Assembly: GCF_000152825.2 (NCBI RefSeq)
Contig: NC_014414.1
Span: 2,232,001 to 2,296,000, forward strand
Direction of reading: 5' to 3'
Origin: Parvularcula bermudensis HTCC2503
GTDB lineage: Bacteria; Pseudomonadota; Alphaproteobacteria; Caulobacterales; Parvularculaceae
DNA: 64,000 nucleotides
Shown here: piece by piece, positions 17,754-26,628 of the stretch
How the letters are laid out: every line of letters starts with the position of its first letter
Numbering within the stretch: position 1 is the stretch's first letter
Position numbers and translations under genes: made by a program
Notes under the pieces: generated by a model
What the model was told of the DNA's origin: nothing
Database searches by the model: none
The model's input: the letters and a program-made list of their open reading frames with translations, nothing else

Positions 17754-18649
17754 TATTCGACATTTTGTACTTGCTCCCGAAGGCGGTCGATCACCACCTT
17801 GAGGTCAAGGCCGATTTGCTTGAGAGGTAAACTTACCCCCTTCGTTGTGAGGGTATTCGCCTCCCGCGCCAATTCCTGGGTGAGAAAATCGAACCGGCGC
17901 CCCACAGGCGCCTTAAGATTGAGCCATGAACTCGCCGTCTCAAGATGGGCATCGAGGCGGTCGAGTTCTTCGGTGACATCGGCCTTCATCGCCAGATGCG
18001 CCGCTTCCTCCGACAGGCGCTCTGCGCCCAGCGCCGTCTCGGCGGCAAGGGCGGTGAGCCGGAATTTGAGGGCCTCAAAATGGGCCGGTAAAGCCGTCTC
18101 AGCCTCCGTCCGCGCCTGGGCGGCGAGGGCGGTGAGGGTCTCGATTTGTCCGGCCATGACCGTTCGCAATTGGGCGCCCTCCTCCGCGCGCGATTGAGTG
18201 AGCATACTGATCGCCCGGCCAAGGCCCGCCAGAAGTGCCTCCCGGTCAGGGGCGGATAGTCCAGCCTCCCTCCGCCCGGCGGCCATGCTGCCGACAAGGC
18301 TCAGAACTTCAGCCGCGCTCGGCGGGGTGGCGCCGGTCACGTTCATGATCCGCGACAGCAGCGGGCTTAAACTGTCCAGGGTCGCGTCGCTGACATCAGG
18401 CAGGTCCAGTCCCCCGGCGCGGTCAAGATGCAGGCTGACCTGGAGATTGCCCCGGCCGATTGCCGCTTTGAGCGCGGCCCGCACCGCCGGCTCCAATGTC
18501 TCGGCCTCGGTCGGTAGACGGAGCCGCATATCGAGGGTCTTGCCGTTCACGGCTTTCAGCTCCCAGCGAAAGGGGCGGACGCCCTCCCCCACCTCATCGG
18601 CGAGAACACCGTCAGCACCGCCATAGCCGGTCATGCTGTTGAGGGTCAC
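17753..18649 (-). CDS. yicC: YicC family endoribonuclease-like protein
   Basis: 298 residues from GTG 18649, giving the family N-terminus (M/V)TLNSMTGYG. The GTG overlaps the mltG stop as GTGA, and the mltG reading frame covers any earlier start, so the longer frame to 18688 is rejected. Family stretches: WELKAVNGKTLDMRLRLP (YicC N-domain, with the 'ElkSvN.R.ld' pattern) and, at the C-terminus, LKAPVGRRFDFLTQELAREANTL. E. coli YicC has been shown to be an RNase; the role here is inferred from family. Gmk follows with a 1-nt overlap. Confidence 0.93.
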   Translation of the reverse strand: MTLNSMTGYGGADGVLADEVGEGVRPFRWELKAVNGKTLDMRLRLPTEAETLEPAVRAALKAAIGRGNLQVSLHLDRAGGLDLPDVSDATLDSLSPLLSRIMNVTGATPPSAAEVLSLVGSMAAGRREAGLSAPDREALLAGLGRAISMLTQSRAEEGAQLRTVMAGQIETLTALAAQARTEAETALPAHFEALKFRLTALAAETALGAERLSEEAAHLAMKADVTEELDRLDAHLETASSWLNLKAPVGRRFDFLTQELAREANTLTTKGVSLPLKQIGLDLKVVIDRLREQVQNVE

Positions 18650-19662
18650 TGGCCAGCCTTCCGGCGCGCGGCTTCGATCTTTCGCCATTCGCGCACATTG
18701 CGGCTGTGCTCGGCGAGGGTTTTGGCAAAAACGTGCCCCCCTGTGCCATCGGCCACGAAATAAAGATCGTCAGTTGAGAGGGGATTGAGCACAGCGCGCA
18801 ATGAAGCCTCCCCTGGATTGGCGATCGGGGTCGGCGGCAGGCCGTCGATGACATAGGTGTTGTAAGGGGTCTCCCGCTGGACTTCCGACCGATAAAGCCC
18901 TCGCCCCAGGGGCTCCCCCTGGGTCAGCCCGTAGATGATCGTCGGATCCGATTGCAGCCGCATCCCGCGATTGAGGCGATTGACGAAGACCGCCGCCACC
19001 CGGGGACGCTCTGCCGCCACCCCGGTTTCCTTTTCCACGATCGAGGCGAGAATCACCGCTTCCTCCGGGGTGTCGAGGGGAAGCTGAGGATCTCGGTCCG
19101 GCCATAAAGACGAGAGCAGTCGATCATGGGCGGCCTGCATGCGCGCCACCACCGCATTGCGGTCATCCCCCCGTTGATAGGAATAGGTCTCTGGCAGCAA
19201 GCTGCCCTCGGCGGGGAGCGGATCGACAGTACCGGTGAGCATCGGCGCGGCGTCGATGATTGCGGCGGCTTGTCGAGAGGTCATCCCTTCAGGCACGGTG
19301 ACAAAGCGCAAGAGCGGATCGCCGTCCTTTAAGATGGCGATGATGTCGCGAATACTTGATCCGGCCGGAATCACGAACTCGCCGGCGCGCAAGGCGGGGG
19401 TCAGCTTCTCAAGCCGCGCGGCCACCTTCAGCAGAACGGGACGCTCAAGGGCTCCAAGGGACGTCAAGGAACGGGTGACGTTGTCGACCCCGTCCCCGCG
19501 CTTGATCCACAGCACCTGATCGGCCTCCAGGGGCCCCGGTCGCGTAACCCGCCGCTCGAACTCGATCGCGACCCCAAGGGCCGCGACACTCGCGACAATG
19601 GCAAGGATCAAGACGACCCTGATGGCGCCGACCACCGCCCCCCCTCGTCCACGGGTTCTCAT
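18646..19662 (-). CDS. mltG: Endolytic murein transglycosylase MltG
   Basis: 338 residues. It cleaves nascent glycan strands at the inner membrane and so ends peptidoglycan polymerisation. It has one N-terminal membrane anchor (AIRVVLILAIVASVAALGVAI), then a LysM-like region, and the YceG catalytic core: ILASIVEKETGVAAERPRVAAVFVNRL with the catalytic Glu, GMRLQSDPTIIYG, YNTYVIDGLPPTPIANPG and LYFVADGTGGHVFAKTLAEH. The start ATG overlaps the fabF stop (ATGA), and its stop overlaps the yicC start (GTGA). Both indicate a single operon. Confidence 0.96.
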   Translation of the reverse strand: MRTRGRGGAVVGAIRVVLILAIVASVAALGVAIEFERRVTRPGPLEADQVLWIKRGDGVDNVTRSLTSLGALERPVLLKVAARLEKLTPALRAGEFVIPAGSSIRDIIAILKDGDPLLRFVTVPEGMTSRQAAAIIDAAPMLTGTVDPLPAEGSLLPETYSYQRGDDRNAVVARMQAAHDRLLSSLWPDRDPQLPLDTPEEAVILASIVEKETGVAAERPRVAAVFVNRLNRGMRLQSDPTIIYGLTQGEPLGRGLYRSEVQRETPYNTYVIDGLPPTPIANPGEASLRAVLNPLSTDDLYFVADGTGGHVFAKTLAEHSRNVREWRKIEAARRKAGQ

Positions 19663-20945
19663 ACGCGGGTTATCACAAGGGAGGCATTGGTACCGCCAAA
19701 GCCGAAGCTGTTTGAAAGAACGGCATTGATGGGCTTTTCGACCGCACTATTGGCCGCAAGGTTGATCTTGGTCTCCACCGAGGGGGCGTCGAGATTGATC
19801 GTTGGCGGGCAGATCCCCTCTTGCAGCGCCATCAGGCTGAACACTGCCTCGACCGCTCCCGCCGCGCCGAGCAGATGACCGGTGGCCGATTTCGTCGAGG
19901 ACATCACAAGCCCCCTTGCGTCATCGCCCCAGAGCCGCTCCACGGCCTTCAGTTCGATCTCGTCCCCGAGGGGGGTCGAAGTGCCATGGGCATTGATGTA
20001 GTCGATATCGGCCGGCGCGAGCCCGGCCCGCGCCAACGCCGCCTTCATCGCGCGATACCCCCCATCCCCCTCAGGGTCAGGGGCCGTGACGTGATAGGCG
20101 TCCCCCGACAGACCATAGCCGGCGATTTCGCCATAGATCGTGGCGCCGCGCGCTTTGGCCCGCTCATATTCTTCAAGCACGACAATGCCGGCCCCCTCGC
20201 CCATCAAAAACCCGTCGCGATCCTTGTCATAGGGGCGACTGGCGGCGGTGGGACGATCGTTAAACCCGGTGGACAATGCCTTGCAGGCGACGAAACCGGC
20301 GACCCCGATATCGCAGATCGACGCCTCCGTCCCGCCAGCCACCATGGCGTCCGCGTCGCCGAGGGCGACAAGCCGGGCCGCATCGCCGATCGCATGCACG
20401 CCCGTGGCGCAGGCGGTGACGATCGAGGAATTCGGGCCCCGAAGGCCGTATTTGATCGAGACCTGGCCGGCCGACAAATTGATGAGCGCTGAGGGAATAA
20501 AGAACGGGGAGACCCGGCCCGGCCCCTTGGCATCGAGCAGCCGCGTTGTATCGGCGATCCCCCCGAGCCCGCCAATGCCGGAGCCGATCATCACGCCGGT
20601 CGCGTTCTTCTCCGCGTCGCTTTCCAGGGGAAGCCCTGCGTTTCGGATTGCCATATCCGCCGCGGCCAGCGCGTACAGGATGAAATCTTCGTTACGGCGA
20701 ATCAGCTTGGGCTCCACCCATTCTTCGGCGGCGAAGGCCAGCGGATCGTCAGGATGATCTTTGCGAAGGGGGACTTCTGCGGCAATCCGTACGGGCAGGT
20801 TGGAGGCGTCAAATCGGGTGATGGGGCCGGCGCCTGATTGACCTTCGATCAACCGCTTCCAGACCGGTTTCACCGGGTCGTCCACCGTGCCGCACCCAAG
20901 GGGTGTGACAAGCCCCATGCCCGTGACCACAACTCGTCTCAGCAT
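19659..20945 (-). CDS. fabF: 3-oxoacyl-[acyl-carrier-protein] synthase II
   Basis: 428 residues. It is the KAS II condensing enzyme that extends acyl-ACP with malonyl-ACP in fatty acid synthesis. The catalytic triad is visible: Cys in SSIVTACATGVHAIGDAAR, His in YINAHGTSTPLGD and His in SSTKSATGHLLGAAGAVEAV. The C-terminal NSFGFGGTNASLVI is also family-typical. It is preceded 91 bp upstream by acpP, but a strong terminator lies between them, so fabF expression may depend on read-through or on its own promoter. A cacgccgatgct leader with aaggagga precedes the ATG. Confidence 0.97.
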   Translation of the reverse strand: MLRRVVVTGMGLVTPLGCGTVDDPVKPVWKRLIEGQSGAGPITRFDASNLPVRIAAEVPLRKDHPDDPLAFAAEEWVEPKLIRRNEDFILYALAAADMAIRNAGLPLESDAEKNATGVMIGSGIGGLGGIADTTRLLDAKGPGRVSPFFIPSALINLSAGQVSIKYGLRGPNSSIVTACATGVHAIGDAARLVALGDADAMVAGGTEASICDIGVAGFVACKALSTGFNDRPTAASRPYDKDRDGFLMGEGAGIVVLEEYERAKARGATIYGEIAGYGLSGDAYHVTAPDPEGDGGYRAMKAALARAGLAPADIDYINAHGTSTPLGDEIELKAVERLWGDDARGLVMSSTKSATGHLLGAAGAVEAVFSLMALQEGICPPTINLDAPSVETKINLAANSAVEKPINAVLSNSFGFGGTNASLVITRV

Positions 20946-20975
20946 CGGCGTGTCCTCCTTTTCCAGTGAGATAGC

Positions 20976-21005
20976 AAAAACCCGCCGCTTTCGGAAAGCG
21001 GCGGG
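20976..21005 (-). terminator. Rho-independent terminator between acpP and fabF
   Basis: Read on the minus strand, CCCGCCGCTTT and AAAGCGGCGGG form an 11-bp perfect stem with a 3-nt loop, followed by TTTTT. It stands about 31 bp after the acpP stop and before fabF. Confidence 0.9.
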
Positions 21006-21036
21006 CCGAATTCAGATCATTGAATTGCTGAAGGGG

Positions 21037-21276
21037 TCAGCCCGCATTCTTCTCTTCGATGAACTTGATGGCGTCGCCGACCGTCTGAATGGTCTCGGCT
21101 GCATCGTCGGGAATCTCGATCCCGAACTCCTCTTCGAACGCCATCACCAGCTCGACGATGTCGAGGCTGTCCGCGCCGAGATCGTCGATGAAGCTGGCAC
21201 TTGGTTCGACCTTGGACGCATCTACATCGAGATGTTCCGTCGTAATCTTTTTCACGCGCTCGGCGATGTCTGCCAT
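21037..21276 (-). CDS. acpP: Acyl carrier protein
   Basis: 79 residues, highly acidic. It carries acyl chains on 4'-phosphopantetheine during fatty acid synthesis. The attachment serine is in [28 protein letters not shown] (DSL motif, about residue 37). The start ATG has a strong SD, taaggagg, 6 nt upstream. It lies between fabG (192 bp upstream) and a strong terminator, which would allow a short, abundant acpP message. Confidence 0.97.
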   Translation of the reverse strand: MADIAERVKKITTEHLDVDASKVEPSASFIDDLGADSLDIVELVMAFEEEFGIEIPDDAAETIQTVGDAIKFIEEKNAG

Positions 21277-21468
21277 CTTGGCCTCCTTACAGGATTCTTG
21301 CCGGGGGAGGCAGGCGACGCTTGCTCCCCAGCGATGTTCTCAAGGCCGTGCGTCTAGGGGAGGTCCCCGATGGGCGCAAGTTGACAAGGTCATATTCCCG
21401 CACCCTTCAATAAGATAGCCCTCTCCACGCTCGGCCCCGCTCTCCCCCAATGGGGAAGTTGTTAACGC

Positions 21469-22206
21469 CTACATCATGGCCATCCCGCCATTCACATGCA
21501 GGGTCTGCCCGGTCACATAGCCTGCCTCATCGGAGCTGAGATAGACACAGGCGGCGGCGATATCCTCAGGCTGCCCCATACGGTTCATGGGGATGCGATC
21601 GGTCGTCGCTTTTTTCTGATCGTCCGTCAGCTCATCGGTCATCGCGGTTTCGATAAAGCCAGGTGCGATACAATTGGCCGTGATCCCGCGGGTCGCCACC
21701 TCATAGGCGATCGATTTGGTGGTGCCGATCATGCCGGCTTTGGAGGCCGCATAATTGGTTTGACCGGGATTGCCAGTTGCTCCCACTACGGAAGAAATGC
21801 CGATGATCCGACCGAACCGTGCTTTCATCATTCCCCGGATCGAGGCTTTTGCAAGAATCCAATAGGATTTGAGGTTGATATCAATAACCTTCTCAAAGTC
21901 CTCAAGACTCATCCGCATAAAGAGATTATCGCGAGTAATGCCGGCATTTGCCACAAGAATATTGAGGCTCCCCATGGCTTCCTGCGCCCGACCGGGCAGT
22001 TTTTCGACGGCGTCGACATCGGACAAATTGGCGGGCAGGATGTGAACCCGATCGCCCAATTTATCGGCAACTTCCTTCAGACGTTCCTCACGCGTGCCGG
22101 AGAGCGCCACTTCCGCGCCCGCCGCATGGAGGGCGGTCGCCATCGCGCTGCCCAAGCCGCCCGTCGCCCCGGTTACCAAGGCCGTCTTGCCAGTTAAATC
22201 GAACAT
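21469..22206 (-). CDS. fabG: 3-oxoacyl-[acyl-carrier-protein] reductase
   Basis: 245 residues. It is an NADPH-dependent short-chain dehydrogenase that reduces beta-ketoacyl-ACP. It has the cofactor motif TGATGGLGSAMA, NAGITRDNLFMRM, the catalytic Ser in IGISSVVGATGNPGQ, and the YAASKAG Tyr-Lys pair; it ends GYVTGQTLHVNGGMAMM as FabG does. It lies 20 bp downstream of fabD, so the two are probably co-transcribed. The 192-bp gap to acpP contains no gene. Confidence 0.96.
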   Translation of the reverse strand: MFDLTGKTALVTGATGGLGSAMATALHAAGAEVALSGTREERLKEVADKLGDRVHILPANLSDVDAVEKLPGRAQEAMGSLNILVANAGITRDNLFMRMSLEDFEKVIDINLKSYWILAKASIRGMMKARFGRIIGISSVVGATGNPGQTNYAASKAGMIGTTKSIAYEVATRGITANCIAPGFIETAMTDELTDDQKKATTDRIPMNRMGQPEDIAAACVYLSSDEAGYVTGQTLHVNGGMAMM

Positions 22207-22226
22207 CTTCCGTCTCCTCGATGATT

Positions 22227-23171
22227 CTAATGTCCCAGACGATCTCTCAGGGTCTCGATGTCGTCAGGCTCCCCAAAGGAAAGCGCGGTTGCCGATTTGG
22301 CGATGCGCTTGACCAGCCCAGACAACACTTTTCCCGGTCCGACCTCAATGAAGGTTTCCGTCCCATCTTCGGCCATCTGCGAGATGGTTTCCACCCAGCG
22401 CACGCGACCGGTCACCTGATCGACGAGAGAGCGCTTGATCGCCTCCTCCCCCGCGGGCGGCGTGGTCAATACATTCGAATAGACCGGCACCTTCGGGGGC
22501 TGAAAAAACGTCTTGGCCAGGGCTTCGGCCATCCGCTCAGCGGCGGGTGCCATCAGGCTCGAATGAAACGGCGCCGAGACCGCCAGGAGCATGGCCCGCT
22601 TGGCCCCGGCCTCCTTCGCCCTGGCGCAAACGGCGTCGATGGCCGCCGCCCGACCGGAAAGAACGATTTGTGAGGGAGCATTGTCATTGGCAATTTCAAC
22701 GCCGGCCTCGGCGGCCAGCGCCGCGGCGGTCTCGATATCAAGACCCAGCACCGCCGCCATCTTGCCCTCCCCCACCGGCACAGCCGCCTGCATCGCTTCC
22801 CCCCGAAGCCGCACCAGGCGGACAGCATCGGCAAGCTCGATCGCCCCGGCGGCGCAATAGGCGGTATATTCCCCCAGTGAATGGCCCGCCATCGACCGCA
22901 CCGCCCCGAGGCCGAAGCCTTCCGCCTCAAGGGCCCGCAGCGCGGCAATGGACACGACCAGCAACGCAGGTTGGGCATTCTCCGTCAGGGTCAGCTCCTC
23001 CGACGGCCCCTCAAACATCAGCCGGGATAAATTCCTGCCCAAGGCCTCGTCGGCCTCCTCGAACACAGTGGCCGCCGCCGGGAAATGATCACGCAATGCG
23101 ACCCCCATCCCTACGCTTTGGCTTCCCTGGCCGGGAAAGATATAACTGATCGGCGAGGCGCTCTTCGTCAT
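22227..23171 (-). CDS. fabD: Malonyl CoA-acyl carrier protein transacylase
   Basis: 314 residues. It loads malonyl groups onto ACP. It opens with YIFPGQGSQSVGMG; the catalytic serine is in MAGHSLGEYTAYCAAG (GHSLGE), the Arg in VRLVRLRGEAMQ, and the catalytic His in LLAVSAPFHSSLM, with VPVYSNV later. A GTG directly before the ATG is in frame, but the SD ggagga is 5 nt from ATG 23171. It is the first gene of the fab cluster and diverges from the ABC exporter across 182 bp. Confidence 0.96.
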   Translation of the reverse strand: MTKSASPISYIFPGQGSQSVGMGVALRDHFPAAATVFEEADEALGRNLSRLMFEGPSEELTLTENAQPALLVVSIAALRALEAEGFGLGAVRSMAGHSLGEYTAYCAAGAIELADAVRLVRLRGEAMQAAVPVGEGKMAAVLGLDIETAAALAAEAGVEIANDNAPSQIVLSGRAAAIDAVCARAKEAGAKRAMLLAVSAPFHSSLMAPAAERMAEALAKTFFQPPKVPVYSNVLTTPPAGEEAIKRSLVDQVTGRVRWVETISQMAEDGTETFIEVGPGKVLSGLVKRIAKSATALSFGEPDDIETLRDRLGH

Positions 23172-23353
23172 CACATTCCTCCAGCGAAAGCTCTAGGGAT
23201 CGCAGCCGGGATCGTCCACCGGGGGCAGACCGTTTCGGAGCCGAAGCTCTTCACCCCTTGCCCGCACCCATCGCAGCGTCATGAGATCTTCACTGGCCTC
23301 TCTGCCTTGCGGTCCCTAGGGTGGTCGGCTGCCCCGAGCCCGAAGAGTTTCCT

Positions 23354-25252
23354 ATGCCGTTCCGTTATTTTGAAAATATGGTCGATCCGTTTGCCGACCA
23401 TCCTGTCGAGGCGCCGCCGCGCCAATTGGCGGCTTTTATCTGGCACTATGCGCGTCCCTTCAAATGGGTCTTCCTTGCAAGCCTCATTCTTGCCGTCATG
23501 GTCGCGGCGATCGAAGTCGTCGCGTTCAGCCTTATCGGTCAGATCGTCGACTGGGCGGCGGCGAGCAGTCCCGACCGGTTTTGGGCGGACCACGGGGTCA
23601 AGATTCTTCTCGTCTGTACCCTGATTGGTATAATCTGGCCCCTGATCGGTTTTGTCGAGGAATTGCTGCAACTTCAGGGCATCCTCGGTAATATGGCGAT
23701 GCAGATCAGGTGGCGGGGTCACCGCTATCTCCTACGTCAGTCGACGACCTTTTTCGCGGACGACTTTGCCGGGCGGATCTCGACCAAACTGATGCAGAGT
23801 GCCATCGGCGTCAGGGATGTCTGCCTCAAAGTGGGCAATCTCTTCGTCTATATGGGGGTCTATCTCTTAACGACGCTCGCGCTGTTCATCGGCAATGATT
23901 GGCGGCTGGCCATCCCACTGGTCCTATGGGTCGTGACCTTCGGAATGACCTTGCGACTCTTCCTGCCGCGCCTCAAAACCTGGTCGGAACGCCAGGCCGA
24001 TGCCCGATCGACGCTGACCGGCCGTATCGTCGATTCCTATACGAATATTCATACCGTCAAGAGTTTCGGGTCGTTAAAAGCCGAAGAGCGCTATGCCCAA
24101 GAGGGCATGGCCTCAATGCTGAGCGATGTTTACGGATCCCTCCGCGTGTCGACCACCATGTCGAGCGCCCTACAGGCGATCAACGACCTCTTCATTGCCG
24201 CCACCCTTCTGACCGGCATTTTCCTATGGACCGGGGGGCAGGTCAGCATCGGGGCGGTGGCTTTTTCGAGCGCCATTGCGCTGCGCATGAAAGGGCAAGC
24301 CACCTATTTCCTCTGGGAGGCGGCGTTTCTCTTCGAACATCTTGGGGCCGCGTCGGACGGGATGAAAACCCTCGCCAACGGGATCGCCGTGACGGACCAC
24401 ACTGACGCCGTCCCGCTGCAGCGGGCGGAGGGCGATGTTGTTTTCGATCATGTGCAGTTTTCCTACGGAAAGGGCGGCGGCCGCGGTCCTGTGATTCATG
24501 ATCTCTCCCTCACCGTTCGTCAGGGGGAGCGGATTGGCCTTGTCGGTCGATCAGGGGCGGGAAAGACGACCATCGTCAATCTCTTGCTTCGTCTCTATGA
24601 TGTCGAGGCCGGACGCATCACCATTGGCGGCCAAAATATCGCCGAGGTCGAGCAGGAAAGCTTGCGCCAACATATTGGCGTGGTCAGCCAGGACACCTCC
24701 CTCCTCCACCGCTCCATTAGGGACAATATCCGTTATGGGCGCCCGGAGGCGGACGACGACGCGATCATCGCCGCCGCGCAACGCGCCCAAGCGTGGGACT
24801 TTATCCAGGGTCTTGTCGATAAAAAGGGGCGGCGTGGGCTCGACGCCCATGTGGGCGAGCGGGGGGTTAAATTGTCCGGCGGCCAGCGCCAGCGGATCGC
24901 CATTGCACGGGTACTCCTGAAGGATGCGCCTATTCTCGTGCTCGACGAAGCGACGTCGGCCCTCGACTCCGAGGTTGAAGCGGTGATCCAAGATCGTCTC
25001 GACAGCCTGATGGCCGGGAAAACGGTGATCGCCATCGCCCACCGGCTTTCAACGATCGCCGCCATGGACAGGCTGATTGTGCTCGATAAAGGCCGCATCG
25101 TCGAGCAGGGTACCCATGCTGAGCTGGTCGCCACCGACGGTCTTTACGCGTCTCTTTGGTCACGTCAGTCGGGCGGCTTCCTCGCCGAGGGGGGGGAGAC
25201 CCCTCAAGAGGAAGCGGCGATCAGCGACGATCGGCAATCAACTGAGATGTGA
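23354..25252 (+). CDS. ABC exporter, fused membrane and ATPase domains (MsbA/lipid-exporter type)
   Basis: 632 residues from ATG 23354 (gaagag lies upstream; the frame is open to 23321). The membrane domain (about 30-330) has six hydrophobic segments, beginning WVFLASLILAVMVAAIEVVAFSL. The ATPase domain from about 360 has Walker A GRSGAGKTTIVNLL, Q-loop GVVSQDTSLLH, signature LSGGQRQRIAIARVLL, Walker B ILVLDEATSALDSE and H-loop IAIAHRLSTI. It is a half-transporter that would work as a homodimer. The substrate is not readable; homologues of this long form in Alphaproteobacteria are annotated as multidrug/lipid exporters. It lies beside, but is probably not part of, the polysaccharide locus. 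Confidence 0.9.
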   Translation: MPFRYFENMVDPFADHPVEAPPRQLAAFIWHYARPFKWVFLASLILAVMVAAIEVVAFSLIGQIVDWAAASSPDRFWADHGVKILLVCTLIGIIWPLIGFVEELLQLQGILGNMAMQIRWRGHRYLLRQSTTFFADDFAGRISTKLMQSAIGVRDVCLKVGNLFVYMGVYLLTTLALFIGNDWRLAIPLVLWVVTFGMTLRLFLPRLKTWSERQADARSTLTGRIVDSYTNIHTVKSFGSLKAEERYAQEGMASMLSDVYGSLRVSTTMSSALQAINDLFIAATLLTGIFLWTGGQVSIGAVAFSSAIALRMKGQATYFLWEAAFLFEHLGAASDGMKTLANGIAVTDHTDAVPLQRAEGDVVFDHVQFSYGKGGGRGPVIHDLSLTVRQGERIGLVGRSGAGKTTIVNLLLRLYDVEAGRITIGGQNIAEVEQESLRQHIGVVSQDTSLLHRSIRDNIRYGRPEADDDAIIAAAQRAQAWDFIQGLVDKKGRRGLDAHVGERGVKLSGGQRQRIAIARVLLKDAPILVLDEATSALDSEVEAVIQDRLDSLMAGKTVIAIAHRLSTIAAMDRLIVLDKGRIVEQGTHAELVATDGLYASLWSRQSGGFLAEGGETPQEEAAISDDRQSTEM

Positions 25253-25257
25253 GGGGG

Positions 25258-25299
25258 GCTGCCGCCTGCAACATTTATCGGCGCATGAATGGCGGCAGC
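25258..25299. repeat. 9-bp perfect inverted repeat downstream of the ABC exporter
   Basis: GCTGCCGCC (25258-25266) and GGCGGCAGC (25291-25299) are perfect complements separated by 24 nt, starting 5 nt after the exporter stop. No T-run follows, so if it acts in termination it would be Rho-dependent or an mRNA 3'-end stabiliser. Confidence 0.4.
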
Positions 25300-25402
25300 A
25301 GAGACGTGAGAAAGCCCGATCAGGCAGCGTGGATCAGGGCGTCGGTTTGTGGTTGCCAAACCGGCGGGAGTTTTCTAATCCGCTCCCCTCGCCGATCGGC
25401 GC

Positions 25403-25478
25403 GGGGCTATAGCTCAGTTGGTAGAGCGCTTGAATGGCATTCAAGAGGTCGGCGGTTCGATTCCGCCTAGCTCCACCA
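25403..25478 (+). tRNA. tRNA-Ala (anticodon GGC)
   Basis: Complete cloverleaf of 76 nt with encoded CCA. The acceptor stem GGGGCTA pairs with TAGCTCC (one G-U pair). The D-arm is AGCTCAGTTGGTAGAGC, the anticodon stem is CTTGA/TCAAG with loop ATGGCAT (anticodon GGC at 25436-25438), and the T-arm is GGCGG-TTCGATT-CCGCC. It reads GCC/GCU alanine codons. It sits at the border between housekeeping genes and the polysaccharide locus. Confidence 0.97.
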
Positions 25479-25728
25479 TTTCTATTTGCGCTACCGCTTC
25501 GCTGCTTGAGCGCGGTTGCGGGCTCCCCATCGCGTGGTGAGACGCCGAGTAGCCGCGCAAGTTTTCTGTCAAAACAAGGACGATTGCGGCAGGCCGTTAA
25601 TGTCGCTGAGGGCAATCGTGCCCTGGCGCCGCCCCACGCGCGGCAGGGGAATGACGGCGCAAGCCCGGGTCTTCACCGGAGGACAGCGTTAGGTCATAAG
25701 GATCGCCCAGGGATGTAGGAGAGCGGAA

Positions 25729-26499
25729 ATGCTGTCACCGAAGCGGCTCGCCACGAAGATACTCGATCGGACAAAATTGAATATGTGGGCGAAGCTTCAT
25801 CACGGACCGCATTTGCGCGTCGATATGAGCAACACAGTGGGCCGCTCGATCTATCTGCGGCACCGCTATGAGCCCTCGATCGAGCAGGTAGTACGGGAGA
25901 TGCTCACCCTTGGGGATACGTTCCTCGATATTGGGGCCAATGTGGGCTATTTTTCGGCCGTAGCGGCCGGGTGCGTCGGGCCCACCGGGCGCGTGATCGC
26001 GGTGGAGCCGAACATTGCTCTGTGCAAGAACATTCGTGACAGCATATCGAGGAATGGGTGGTCGAATATCGAAGTTCTGCCGATGGGGGTCGGCGCCAAT
26101 GCCTCTTTCGACGTCCTCAGGGTCCAACCCAGTTCCGGCGTGAGCTATGTCGGCACTGTTGAAGAAGCCGAGGACCAGGCCATTTCCGTTGAATTGATTG
26201 TGGTGGAGACAATCGATTCCATCTTGGCAAAGCTCGCCCTGGATCGTCCGCCAAAGCTCATCAAAATCGATGTCGAAGGCCGGGAGCGCGATGCCCTCCA
26301 AGGGGCGACCGCTCTCCTTGGTCAGCGTTCAACGTCGTTCATCGTCGAGCATGCCGCCCGCAATCAGGCGCGGTTCGGTGTCGGCGAACACGAGGTGGCG
26401 GAGATCTTTCGACAGTTTGGCTATGAGCCGACGGCGATCGGCCAGTCGGCCATCGATTGGTCACGCTCCGACGTCCTGTGGCAGCCCGCTGCTCACTGA
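25729..26499 (+). CDS. FkbM family SAM-dependent methyltransferase
   Basis: 256 residues. It has the FkbM fold: motif I GDTFLDIGANVGYFSAVAAG, then VIAVEPNIALCKNI, and the late motif PKLIKIDVEGRERDALQGA. The family O-methylates sugars or small molecules, and members are frequent in surface-polysaccharide loci. The ATG has aggag 8 nt upstream. The preceding 250 bp (25479-25728) hold no gene that I can see, only a weak GTTTT/AAAAC palindrome at 25561-25575. It is convergent with the Ala-rich protein, with a terminator between them. It is the first of three FkbM-type genes in this locus. Confidence 0.88.
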   Translation: MLSPKRLATKILDRTKLNMWAKLHHGPHLRVDMSNTVGRSIYLRHRYEPSIEQVVREMLTLGDTFLDIGANVGYFSAVAAGCVGPTGRVIAVEPNIALCKNIRDSISRNGWSNIEVLPMGVGANASFDVLRVQPSSGVSYVGTVEEAEDQAISVELIVVETIDSILAKLALDRPPKLIKIDVEGRERDALQGATALLGQRSTSFIVEHAARNQARFGVGEHEVAEIFRQFGYEPTAIGQSAIDWSRSDVLWQPAAH

Positions 26500-26540
26500 C
26501 GCCCCTCCCCCTCTCGCGGGCGCAAATATCGTCACAATAA

Positions 26541-26568
26541 AGGGGACGGCCCCAATGGTCCGTCCCCT
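26541..26568. terminator. Bidirectional terminator between convergent genes
   Basis: AGGGGACGG (26541-26549) and CCGTCCCCT (26560-26568) form a perfect 9-bp stem with a 10-nt loop. It is flanked by aataa on the left and ataaat on the right, between the fkbM stop and the stop of the opposite-strand gene. Confidence 0.75.
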
Positions 26569-26628
26569 ATAAATGATGGAGATAACCTGTCGAATGCGAC
26601 CACGATCTCCCGTGGGACCGATCGGCCG

